A stretch of 64,000 bases of DNA. Source: a bacterium (GTDB lineage Bacteria; Electryoneota; Electryoneia; Electryoneales; Electryoneaceae). Position numbers and translations under genes: made by a program. The first letter of the stretch is position 1. Each line of letters starts with the position of its first letter. Shown here in pieces: positions 43,193 through 50,950 of this stretch. The notes below the pieces were generated by a model. The model was not told where the DNA came from, made no database searches, and worked only from the letters and a program-made list of their open reading frames with translations. The stretch is taken from assembly GCA_020444265.1 (NCBI GenBank), contig JAHLLH010000004.1, positions 286,265 to 350,264 on the forward strand, in the 5' to 3' direction.

Positions 43193-44060
43193 GGAGGCCT
43201 CCGCGGAGGATCTGGACCGCGATTTCATCGAGGGTCAAACGTGACTCGACAGGATCATTGATACCGTTTGTCTGCAAGGCAGCGAGCACACCGTCACGGT
43301 CCTTTGTCAGTACAAAGTGATCCATCCCTTCGCGACGATAGACCAGCACCCCCGGCAGCTTCATGGCGGTACCATTGCTGCGGAAGCTGATCTTTCGCCA
43401 GCTTTCAGTCATCTCTTCCTTTGGGGTCCGCAGGATGAGGTTGCCGTCGGAGAGGAAGGCGAGATCATCGGCGAGACGGGACAAATCGGACAAAATGTGC
43501 GTTGAGTACAGAATCGACATATCTCCCGATCCCATCATCTCATAGAGCAGCTCGAGGACCTCGTCCCGCACCACCGGATCGAGCCCGGAGGTCGGTTCAT
43601 CGAAGAGGCAGAGGGAGGGACGATGAGCCAGCGCCATGATCAGGGAAAGCTTGACACGGTTCCCGCGTGACAGGTCACTTGCCTTTTTACCCAGGTCGAG
43701 TTTGAAACGGGCTGCGAGCTGGTTCGCATAGTCCTCATCCCAGCCGGGATGGAACTTGGCGACAAACTCGAGGTTTTTGCGTGCCGACCAACGTTCATAA
43801 AAGGCCGGTTCATCCCCGACAAACCCGATCTTCTGCTTCCACTCGATCTTGTTCGGGTCTGCCGGATCACCGTGTACGAAAATCTCACCTTCGTTCGGCT
43901 TCACCAGCCCGATGATGCTGTGCAGCAGGGTCGTTTTCCCGGCGCCGTTCGGCCCGATCAAACCGAGCACCATCCCCGGTTCGAGCTCGAGATCAATCGG
44001 CCCGAGGGTGAACCCTTTGTAACGTTTGCTGACTTGACGGATCGATAGTGCGCTGCTCAC
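43176..44060 (-). CDS. ABC transporter ATP-binding protein (YtrB/YhcG-like)
   Basis: This cytoplasmic ATPase of 294 residues has Walker A GPNGAGKTTLL, a signature motif of the form LSRGNRVKLSL (Ser-Arg-Gly-Asn in place of the usual Ser-Gly-Gly-Gln), Walker B LCLFDEPTSGLD and the H-loop STHILSD. The substitution in the signature is typical of the exporters that sit with YtrA-type GntR regulators. A C-terminal domain of about 75 residues follows the ATPase core. It overlaps the gntR gene by 4 bases and powers the four membrane subunits downstream. Confidence 0.94.
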   Translation of the reverse strand: MSSALSIRQVSKRYKGFTLGPIDLELEPGMVLGLIGPNGAGKTTLLHSIIGLVKPNEGEIFVHGDPADPNKIEWKQKIGFVGDEPAFYERWSARKNLEFVAKFHPGWDEDYANQLAARFKLDLGKKASDLSRGNRVKLSLIMALAHRPSLCLFDEPTSGLDPVVRDEVLELLYEMMGSGDMSILYSTHILSDLSRLADDLAFLSDGNLILRTPKEEMTESWRKISFRSNGTAMKLPGVLVYRREGMDHFVLTKDRDGVLAALQTNGINDPVESRLTLDEIAVQILRGGLHVDMD

Positions 44061-44443
44061 GATCCCACCTCCTCTGCTCGTACGATCTCATCGATCAAAC
44101 GTTTAATGTCTTTCTCAGTCAGACCCGATTGACGTGCTTCGCGTAAAATCGGGGCGAGTGCCTCACGCAAGCGGTCCAGTGCGATCATTTGTTTTCCCTT
44201 TCCATCGAGCGATGCCACAAAGACCCCCTTACCCTGCCGTCCCACCAGCAACCCCTCACGGTTCAAATCCTCGTAGGCGCGCTGCACGGTGATGACACTG
44301 ACACGGTGATCTCGTGCGAAAGAACGAATGGAGGGGAGCGAATCCCCCTCCTGCAGGTCGCCCGCGAGGATCTTTTCTCGCAGTTGACGCGATACCTGCT
44401 GGTGCAGCGGCTCTGGGGAAAGGTCGGACAGGTGCAGGAGCAT
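44057..44443 (-). CDS. GntR family regulator, YtrA subfamily
   Basis: The 128-residue repressor has a winged helix-turn-helix (PLHQQVSRQLREKILAGDL, LPSIRSFARDHRVSVITVQR, LVGRQGKGVFVA) and only a short C-terminal helical tail. This is the YtrA type, which regulates ABC transporters. It is the first gene of a six-gene unit (gntR, ATPase, four permeases). An inverted repeat with GTAC half-sites overlaps the promoter just upstream, so it should repress its own operon. In related systems the inducers are often cell-wall-active compounds; that is an extrapolation here. Confidence 0.93.
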   Translation of the reverse strand: MLLHLSDLSPEPLHQQVSRQLREKILAGDLQEGDSLPSIRSFARDHRVSVITVQRAYEDLNREGLLVGRQGKGVFVASLDGKGKQMIALDRLREALAPILREARQSGLTEKDIKRLIDEIVRAEEVGS

Positions 44444-44457
44444 AGTGTTATCCCTTA

Positions 44458-44499
44458 ACTGTACATAGTGAATATGTACAGTAAGTACGCCGGAGTCAA
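44458..44499 (-). promoter_or_regulatory. Promoter with GntR/YtrA-type operator
   Basis: The inverted repeat ACTGTACATA (44458-44467), 5-base spacer, TATGTACAGT (44473-44482) has perfect 10-base arms. On the minus strand, -35 TTGACT (44499-44494), a 17-nt spacer and a poor -10 CATATT (44476-44471) place the operator across the -10. The start codon of gntR is 14 bases from the repeat. Confidence 0.75.
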
Positions 44500-44555
44500 G
44501 GGGTGGAGAGGCAGCCTGCCTCTCTTGCGGTGTAATCCTTGTCTATTTCAATATT

Positions 44556-44630
44556 TGTCATCCCCAGCGCGATAGGCCGTGTCAACGGCCTTGTGGGCGA
44601 GAGCCCACCACCAGCGCGTCGGGGATCCCC
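44556..44630. repeat. Dispersed ~75-bp intergenic repeat, copy 2
   Basis: This is the inverted counterpart of the element at 18121-18193. It begins TGTCATCCCCAGC and ends GCGTCGGGGATCCCC, matching the reverse complement of copy 1 at both ends while the middle differs. It lies in the 260-base gap between gntR and the CHAD gene, which holds no other recognisable feature. Confidence 0.6.
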
Positions 44631-44744
44631 TAAGGCCATGGTCCTAAGCTGAGGCGCTCCTGCATAGGGTATCCCCAAAGCATGCCGGTGCGCTTTGCGC
44701 ACGACGGGTTTGCACCCTGTTGCATGCTGAGGATGACTGAGGTG

Positions 44745-45701
44745 CTATCGTTCGATGGAAAGTTCGAGAGCGGTGCGCAGCTGCTGCATCAATCCAGATG
44801 ATCGCCCATCCTCGATAAGCCGGGTAAAGGCTTCGCGCTCTTGCTGAGCGCGTTGTCGGACCGATTCGATCAGCAATTTCAGGGGTTCGATGTCACGAAC
44901 GATCTCTGTTTCAACGCCGAACCGTTCCTGCAATCCCGCCTGGAGGAACTCATGCTGCATCGCACAATCGTTGTAGCGGCCGAGGTGTTCCTGGAACCGT
45001 TTCAGCCGTTTGACAAATCGACCCATTGCCTTGCCCGGGTAAAGCGGGTGGAAAAATTCGATCAGGTAGCGCAGCTTTTTAATTTCGATACGGACTTCGT
45101 GAAGCTGGTAAGGTGGGGAGGAGGTGTCGATCAGATCGATGGCTGCTTCGACCAGATCGTAGTGATGCAGGATACGAGATCGTGCGATGGGGGCGATGGG
45201 CTGGAAAGAGGCTTTGGGATGATCGTCCCCTTCCGCGAGGCCTGTGAGGAAATGATCCCACTCGTCCAGCAGATCAGTCACCTCGTCAGTGACCAGCCAG
45301 GATGCGAATTGGTCGAAGAGTTGACATCGTTCCGTACGGACACGTTCGAAATAAGGGTCCAACCCATCACGCATGCCCACCGGCAGCACCTCGCTCAGGG
45401 TGGATTGATCCTGCAGGAAAACATCGAGGTCGCGTAGACGGTTGGTGGAGCGGCCCAGCAGGGATAAACGTTTCCGGTTCCGATTCGCCTGCTTCTTCCC
45501 GATCAAGTCGCCCAGCAGCGACAGCACCACGCGCGACTTTCGTATCGCGATCCGGAACTGGTGCAGCTCCTCGGGGTCGTGGTCTTCCAGCACAGCGGGG
45601 ATACGGTGTCGCATCTGCCCCAGCAGCTCGAGCAAGAGGGCCCGCACTGCCAGTGCGGCGGGCATTTCAGCATGTAGATCAGGAATAGGAGTTGCTGGCA
45701 T
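44745..45701 (-). CDS. CHAD-domain protein
   Basis: This 318-residue all-helical protein has the CHAD pattern of conserved His, Arg and Lys on helical hairpins: EELHQFRIAIRKSRVVLSL near residue 45, NRLRDLDVF, and a second-half repeat HEVRIEIKKLRYLIEFF followed by LQEHLGRYND. CHAD domains bind inorganic polyphosphate through these basic surfaces. There is no fused CYTH phosphatase domain and no adjacent polyphosphate kinase. The ATG at 45701 is chosen because the upstream extension is not CHAD-like. It is a single-gene unit. Confidence 0.92.
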   Translation of the reverse strand: MPATPIPDLHAEMPAALAVRALLLELLGQMRHRIPAVLEDHDPEELHQFRIAIRKSRVVLSLLGDLIGKKQANRNRKRLSLLGRSTNRLRDLDVFLQDQSTLSEVLPVGMRDGLDPYFERVRTERCQLFDQFASWLVTDEVTDLLDEWDHFLTGLAEGDDHPKASFQPIAPIARSRILHHYDLVEAAIDLIDTSSPPYQLHEVRIEIKKLRYLIEFFHPLYPGKAMGRFVKRLKRFQEHLGRYNDCAMQHEFLQAGLQERFGVETEIVRDIEPLKLLIESVRQRAQQEREAFTRLIEDGRSSGLMQQLRTALELSIER

Positions 45702-45749
45702 GGATCGTTTCCATGGATGAATGACGGGATCCTGCAAGATAGAGCAGGA

Positions 45750-45775
45750 GCTTTTCAAAGTGTGAGTTGAAAAGC
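45750..45775. terminator. Possible stem-loop between CHAD and beta-helix genes
   Basis: GCTTTTCAA (45750-45758) pairs with TTGAAAAGC (45767-45775), loop 8 bases. It lies just beyond the stop of the minus-strand gene at 45797. No T-run is obvious. Confidence 0.38.
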
Positions 45776-45796
45776 ATCATTCAAGCTGTCATTGGC

Positions 45797-47752
45797 CTAT
45801 TTCAACAGCATCACCTTTTGGAGACGGGTGCCGAAGTGGGGAGAGGTGGCGCGGATGAGGTAGAGGCCGCTGGCGTGGTGGGTGCCATCGAAGGTGAAAC
45901 GGTGATACCCGGGGGAAAGCTGGCCATCGTGGAGGAGCGCGGCACGACGTCCCAGCAGGTTGAGCACCTCGACCCGAACAGGGGCGGATCGAGGCAAAGC
46001 GAGCTGAATCAGGGTCGAAGGATTGAAGGGGTTGGGTTGTGCCGGGGCCAGCTCGAAGCGGGTTGGCAGATCAGTACGGTTAGGTTGGTCCGGCAGGGCA
46101 TCGGTCACATTAGCACGCAACTCAACCGTCTCACGAAATGCTTCAGGATCGTTGCAGTCAAAGCGAAGCGTGTCTAAGTGCTCATCCATATCAGCCGCAT
46201 GGAATTGAACGGTCACCTCCGCCTGCTCATCCGACGCCAGCACCAACGAATCCGCCCCGAGATCGAGGCTGAAGGTGGGGTCCAGTACAAGTCCACCCCG
46301 CACGACAAGCGTTTCCACCCCCGTGTTGGTCAGCAGCAACGTTCGGGATACCGTTTCCCCCTGCTCGACCATTCCGAAATCGACGAGGTTCGTATCCGGC
46401 TCCACATTCGCCGCCCAGAAATGCTCGGTGGACCAGGGCTCGACATAGGTTGGCAACCATACGAGTAAAGTATCGCCTTGTCCATCAGGATTATTTGTCG
46501 GGTTGAATGGTCCGGTAGGATCACCCCAGAAGTTGTTCTGGAGTTCGAGGTGTGCAAAATGGCCTTCGTAAATGAATCCAATGTTTTCAACAAAATCTGA
46601 TTGACTGATCTGAAGACTTGATTGACCACTACAATGGATCATTCCAAGCCAATGATATGGACCGGGTAGATCTGGTTGACTCGAATTCTGAGAGATAAGG
46701 TTCTGCTGCATGATGACCGAAGAAGGAACGCTGTTTACTTCATTAATTAACAGCAAGCCATAAACGCGTCCTCGATTCTGGATGAAGCGATTCCTGTTTA
46801 ATATGACATTACTCCCGCCAATTCGAATCCCGCCAGCAATTGGGGCAACATTGTTTTCGAATACATTATTCTTCATTTCGACATACGAGGAGAGAAGGAT
46901 TTCGCACGCTCCGCCATTCCCGGAGAGCATGTCGGGATCATAGTTTGCGACGTTTCCATGGAAGACATTTTGAGTAACCCAAGCACTATCAAGCGGCCCC
47001 AGCTGTAGTCCGCCTGCAAAATATGCTGAATTATTCATAAATACGTTATCTCTGATCGTCCAAGTACCCCCATCCACCCAAGCTCCTCCACTCTCGCCGG
47101 TATTTTCATTATTTAGAAACTGATTGTTTAAGACTTGACCATTTCCTCTATATAGGCGGAGTGGAAGCCCACTATTTGATTCAAAATGGTTACTGCTAAA
47201 TTCAAATTCTCCATGCATCGCCAGAAACACAAATAGATTTATATAGGATTGATTGTTGTAAATCACATTATGGCGAACTGTGACATCCGAAGAGTCAATG
47301 AATGCTGCTGCGCCTGTATAGGCAGTGTTTCCAATAAAATGGCAAGTATTGAGGAGGATTGAGGTGTGTTTTGCATACAGCCCCCCTCCCCATGGCACAC
47401 TATAGTTGTCAGCAGTGCCGTTTTCGATCGTTAATCCGTGAATCTCCAGATGAGTCTCGCCATTGCCTAGAATTGTGATGGGACGAAAGAGGTCCTCTCC
47501 CTGTAGCCGTGTGAGTCTAACCCAGCTTGTATCTTCGGTCTCAAGGTATCGACTCGCAATGACAATTGATATTGCAGAAATCAGAATTTCTTCCCCATAA
47601 GATCCTGTATCAATCAGGACAGTATCGCCTTGAATACTGCATGCATCTATTGCCTCTTGTATTGTTGGATAGTCGCCTGGTACGTGAAGAGAAGCACTAA
47701 ATAGTGGCTTGGTTAGGACGATAAGAAGAATGGAGAAAATGTATGTCTTCAT
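45797..47752 (-). CDS. Secreted right-handed beta-helix protein with Por-type sorting tail
   Basis: The 651-residue protein has a Sec signal (YIFSILLIVLTKPLFSAS), then LHVPGDYPTIQEAIDAC, the usual opening of pectate-lyase-like parallel beta-helices. Many repeated coils follow (NTCHFIGNTAYTGAAAF, RHNVIYNNQSYINL, MKNNVFENNVAPIAGGI). An Ig/Abnormal-spindle-like segment (NTGVETLVVRGGLV, VTVQFHAADMDEHLDTLRF) leads to the tail PAQPNPFNPSTLIQLALP, VEVLNLLGRRAALL and SGLYLIRATS. It probably sits on or leaves the cell surface and binds or cleaves polysaccharide; no catalytic residues are identifiable. The beta-helix part is AT-rich, the last third GC-rich. The ATG at 47752 gives the intact signal. Confidence 0.87.
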   Translation of the reverse strand: MKTYIFSILLIVLTKPLFSASLHVPGDYPTIQEAIDACSIQGDTVLIDTGSYGEEILISAISIVIASRYLETEDTSWVRLTRLQGEDLFRPITILGNGETHLEIHGLTIENGTADNYSVPWGGGLYAKHTSILLNTCHFIGNTAYTGAAAFIDSSDVTVRHNVIYNNQSYINLFVFLAMHGEFEFSSNHFESNSGLPLRLYRGNGQVLNNQFLNNENTGESGGAWVDGGTWTIRDNVFMNNSAYFAGGLQLGPLDSAWVTQNVFHGNVANYDPDMLSGNGGACEILLSSYVEMKNNVFENNVAPIAGGIRIGGSNVILNRNRFIQNRGRVYGLLLINEVNSVPSSVIMQQNLISQNSSQPDLPGPYHWLGMIHCSGQSSLQISQSDFVENIGFIYEGHFAHLELQNNFWGDPTGPFNPTNNPDGQGDTLLVWLPTYVEPWSTEHFWAANVEPDTNLVDFGMVEQGETVSRTLLLTNTGVETLVVRGGLVLDPTFSLDLGADSLVLASDEQAEVTVQFHAADMDEHLDTLRFDCNDPEAFRETVELRANVTDALPDQPNRTDLPTRFELAPAQPNPFNPSTLIQLALPRSAPVRVEVLNLLGRRAALLHDGQLSPGYHRFTFDGTHHASGLYLIRATSPHFGTRLQKVMLLK

Positions 47753-47823
47753 CAGAGTCTCTACTAAGATTGTAGCCTGCAGCATCGAACAATATAGGAT
47801 GCTGCAGGCTCAGATAGAATCTG

Positions 47824-48204
47824 TCACCAATCAAGGGAAAAACTTGCTGTTCCACTTCCATCACCTGTCCAGAAGAACTCGACTCTGAAATCGCCATAGG
47901 GAAGTTTTGATGGAGGATTCAGCACAATGTTTGTGTAATCTTGATCATTTTGCATAATGATCAGAGCATTCTCAAACCCCATACCCCAGAAAACGAATTC
48001 GTTCCTCAACCTCGCTGCTGGAGCCAGAGTTGCACCACTTTTACTGATCACCTGTGTGACATTAGCTGGGAAATAGGTTGCAGTCCCGTTCCAAGTAGCT
48101 GCCCCACCTGGACCTAACACGGCAGAAAACGGTTGAGCAAAAGTAGGAGAGGTGAGCATGACAATACCCAGCAGCAGTGCAAAGCCAACCAGTACTCGTT
48201 TCAT
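47824..48204 (-). CDS. Small exported protein of unknown function
   Basis: This is a 126-residue product with a clear Sec signal (VGFALLLGIVMLTSPTFAQ) and a mature part of about 100 residues predicted to be mostly beta (VRFV-like strands VTQVISKSGATL, FENALIIMQNDQDYTNIVL, FRVEFFWTGDG). There are no cysteines and no known motif. Its base composition is AT-richer than its neighbours. It lies 71 bases upstream of the beta-helix gene on the same strand and may be co-expressed with it. The AT-rich 150 bases upstream probably hold the promoter, but no single -10 stands out. Confidence 0.7.
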   Translation of the reverse strand: MKRVLVGFALLLGIVMLTSPTFAQPFSAVLGPGGAATWNGTATYFPANVTQVISKSGATLAPAARLRNEFVFWGMGFENALIIMQNDQDYTNIVLNPPSKLPYGDFRVEFFWTGDGSGTASFSLDW

Positions 48205-48356
48205 CTGTTCCTCCTAAGAGTTATAAGACCTTCGTGATTCTACCAACCATGAGGGGGGGTGCAAGAATATTTATCGCTACATTGAAAATAATAAATATAA
48301 ATATACTAAAATAGACTCTCCTAACAGATCAATAGCTTTGCCATGTATCTACTGGA

Positions 48357-48962
48357 TCACCCCTCCTCGACGAACAACAGCACCCTTGGCATCTCAGGGT
48401 TGGTGGCGACGTAGGTGGCGGTCAGACGGAGGCCTTCCATGTCGAGCTGCTGATCGCTGGCTTCATCGTATGCTTTACGGATAATTTCCCACTCGGGCTC
48501 GGTCGGTCGAGGTGGGGCGCTGAAATCATCGGAGGGGAGACGGTAACGGACTCGTCCATTGTCGACCACGGTCAGCACCCCGGGGATGTAGGCCAGGCGA
48601 CGACGTGCCAGGGCTTCGAAGGAGACATGCGGGAAGAGCTCTTTCAACTCGTGCAGGGTGCGCCATGCTTCCGTCGAAAACTCCTCGTGCGGCAGCAGCA
48701 GTTCGCTGGCGAGCTGGTTGGCTTCACGCTCCTCGTTGTCATCCAACTCGTCCGTATGCCCCAGCACAATGTGCGCTGCCTCGTGAGCGAGGGCGAAGTG
48801 TTGACGTTCCGGGGGCAGCGCCGAGTCGAGGACCACCACCGGTCCCTCCGGTCCATCATACTTGTAGCCGGAGACCTCGTGCGGCAGCGGGGTGTCGTAG
48901 CGAAGACTCAAGCCGTGCTTCGCCGCGAAATCATGCGCCCAAGTGGTTGGTGTGTCATTCAT
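48357..48962 (-). CDS. ImmA/IrrE-type zinc metallopeptidase
   Basis: The 201-residue cytoplasmic protein has the zincin motif HEAAHIVLGH (HExxH) and the following EREANQLASELLLP, whose Glu is the likely third ligand. This is the ImmA/IrrE (M78) family, whose members cleave phage or mobile-element repressors (ImmA) or the DdrO repressor (IrrE/PprI). The N-terminal FAAKHGLSLRYDTPLP and C-terminal region add no other domain. No XRE-type repressor partner is encoded nearby, so the target protein lies elsewhere. Confidence 0.88.
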   Translation of the reverse strand: MNDTPTTWAHDFAAKHGLSLRYDTPLPHEVSGYKYDGPEGPVVVLDSALPPERQHFALAHEAAHIVLGHTDELDDNEEREANQLASELLLPHEEFSTEAWRTLHELKELFPHVSFEALARRRLAYIPGVLTVVDNGRVRYRLPSDDFSAPPRPTEPEWEIIRKAYDEASDQQLDMEGLRLTATYVATNPEMPRVLLFVEEG

Positions 48963-48977
48963 GGTTTAGTCGAGTGT

Positions 48978-49246
48978 AGGCCGGGGCTTGCCTGCCTGTG
49001 GATGGTTTCCAACCCCGGCGTAGTCCGGGGGAAGCCGGACGTTCCATTGAATGATGTTGTTGATGTTGAATCAGATCCTCAGATCTGACACTTGATTCGC
49101 GCCCTCGGCGCGATACTCTGTCAGGTCTCCACTTCGTTCAGGACCTGACAGAACTCTAGGTCTCCGCTTCGCGAAAGACCTTACAGAACGTCACTATGTG
49201 GAACGTCCGGCAGAGGCCGGACATAGCCGGATTCAAGAATCCGGCC
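48978..49246. repeat. Cluster of palindromic intergenic repeats (GTCCGGC family)
   Basis: This 290-base gap holds no gene but at least four hairpins. GCCGGGG/CCCCGGC spans 48980-49019. A reversed GTCCGGC element lies at 49021-49045. CTGTCAGGTC pairs with GACCTGACAG at 49118-49151. A two-hairpin element follows at 49206-49246: GTCCGGC-AGAG-GCCGGAC, then GCCGGATTC-AA-GAATCCGGC. The same two-hairpin design recurs at 62732-62749 and 63865-63911. Confidence 0.7.
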
Positions 49247-49251
49247 TACCT

Positions 49252-50754
49252 CTAGCCTTCATCCCCATCCGCACCTTCTCCCTCGCTGAGACCGTACTTC
49301 TCGAGCATACGGTAGAGGGTGGCACGTCCCAGGCCGAGCTTTTTCGCGGTCAGGGAGATGTTTCCATCGCAGGCCTCGTAGGCTTCCTTGATTGCCCACG
49401 CTTTCACATCCTCGAGCGAAGGGACATCGTCCGCACTACGGAAACGTGGCCAGCCCTCCCCACTGCCACCGCTATCATCGGATTCCATCACATAGGAGGG
49501 CACCGCAAAGGCTTCCTCTTCTGATGGAGGTTCGACCACCGTCTCGCTCGCTTCAGGTACCACATCACCTCGAATCACATCAGGCAGATCGGCGGCGGAA
49601 ATCACCTCTTTTTCGCACAGGACCATCGCACGGGTGATGACATTCTCCAACTGACGGACATTGCCGGGCCACTCATAATCGACGAGCAGTTTCATCGCCT
49701 GCGGGGTGATCCCGCGAATGTCGGATCGTCCCAGGTGTTTCGCGTGTTTGTCGAGCATGTGGCCGACGAGGATTTCCACATCACCGGTGCGGCTGCGCAG
49801 GGGCGGCATCACGATGGGGTAGGCGTTGATCCGGTAGTAAAGGTCTTCACGGAACCGGTTCTCCTTCACCTCCACGTCCAGGTCACGCTGGGTGGCACAG
49901 ACAAGACGGACATCAACTGCTATCGGTTTCGCTCCACCGACGCGTTCGATTTCACGTTCCTGCAAGGCACGCAGCAATTTTGCCTGCACGCCCAGTTCAA
50001 GTTCGCCAATTTCATCGAGGAAAAGGGTGCCCTCATTGGCCAGTTCGAACTTTCCAATCTTTCGTTCCAACGCCCCGGTAAAGGAGCCTTTTTCATGGCC
50101 AAAGAGTTCCGACTCGACCAGTTCACGCGGAATGGCGGCGCAGTTGACAACGACAAACGGCTTGCTGGACCGTTGCCCGCTGTAGTGGATCGTCCTCGCG
50201 ATCAGCTCCTTGCCGGTGCCCGATTCGCCGAGGATGAGGACGGTGATGTCGTTGTTCAGAGTGCGTTCGGTCAGCTTGAAGATGCCACGCATCGGGGCGG
50301 ATCGTCCGATGAGACGGTCGAAGGTGTTCGACTCTTTCACCTGTTGACGGAGACGTGATAGCTCGGAGGTGATGCGACGTCGCTCGACAGCGTGACGGAC
50401 CGAGCCAGACAAATGATCGTCCGGTACCGGTTTGGTGAGGTAGTCGTACGCACCTTCACGCAGGGTTTCAACAGCCGTGCGGACACTATCCTGCCCGGAG
50501 AGAACCAGGACGGGTAGTTCGGGATCATGGGCACGCATTGCCTTGAGGGTTTCAAGGCCACCCATCCCGGGCATGACAAGGTCGAGCAGCACCGCATCCG
50601 GGGTGTTGCCCTCTTCCAGCCAGCCGAGGGCACTCTCGCCAGAATCGCAGTGATGGTAATCGAAGCCTGATCGTACCAGACGTAACCCCGATTCCTTTGC
50701 CAGGATCGGATCGTCATCTACAACTAGAATCAGTCCCGCAGACGATTCGCTCAT
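49252..50754 (-). CDS. Orphan sigma-54-dependent response regulator (NtrC family)
   Basis: From the ATG at 50754 the product has 500 residues: receiver (Asp58 in VLLDLVMPG, Lys in YLTKPVPD), AAA+ with Walker A LGESGTGKE, Walker B LFLDEIGEL, and a C-terminal Fis-type helix-turn-helix (ISLTAKKLGLGRATLYRML). The sigma-54 contact loop reads GSFTGA in place of the usual GAFTGA, a variant seen in functional activators. A serine- and acid-rich linker of about 60 residues precedes the HTH. There is no histidine kinase gene next to it, unlike the regulator at 7203. Targets unknown. Confidence 0.94.
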   Translation of the reverse strand: MSESSAGLILVVDDDPILAKESGLRLVRSGFDYHHCDSGESALGWLEEGNTPDAVLLDLVMPGMGGLETLKAMRAHDPELPVLVLSGQDSVRTAVETLREGAYDYLTKPVPDDHLSGSVRHAVERRRITSELSRLRQQVKESNTFDRLIGRSAPMRGIFKLTERTLNNDITVLILGESGTGKELIARTIHYSGQRSSKPFVVVNCAAIPRELVESELFGHEKGSFTGALERKIGKFELANEGTLFLDEIGELELGVQAKLLRALQEREIERVGGAKPIAVDVRLVCATQRDLDVEVKENRFREDLYYRINAYPIVMPPLRSRTGDVEILVGHMLDKHAKHLGRSDIRGITPQAMKLLVDYEWPGNVRQLENVITRAMVLCEKEVISAADLPDVIRGDVVPEASETVVEPPSEEEAFAVPSYVMESDDSGGSGEGWPRFRSADDVPSLEDVKAWAIKEAYEACDGNISLTAKKLGLGRATLYRMLEKYGLSEGEGADGDEG

Positions 50755-50950
50755 GCCTGTCCCGCAATCATGTTGATGTGCAACCAAGGTTCCTAGTTGT
50801 CTCAATATGAAACAATAGAAGGTAGCCAGTCTTCTCGTAGAAGAGCAATTCGGTTACGGGTATCCCCATCGCTCCTAAATGTTGTGGCTCGGAGCCAAAC
50901 GGCTGATTCGGTTCCCTATATTGGCCCCGATTGAAGGAAGGTAGCATAAG

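Noticed and set aside
49118..49151. CRISPR-like direct repeats in the 49.0-49.25 kb gap
   Set aside because: The repeats are inverted hairpins of several kinds with no regular unit-spacer periodicity, and no cas genes are present.
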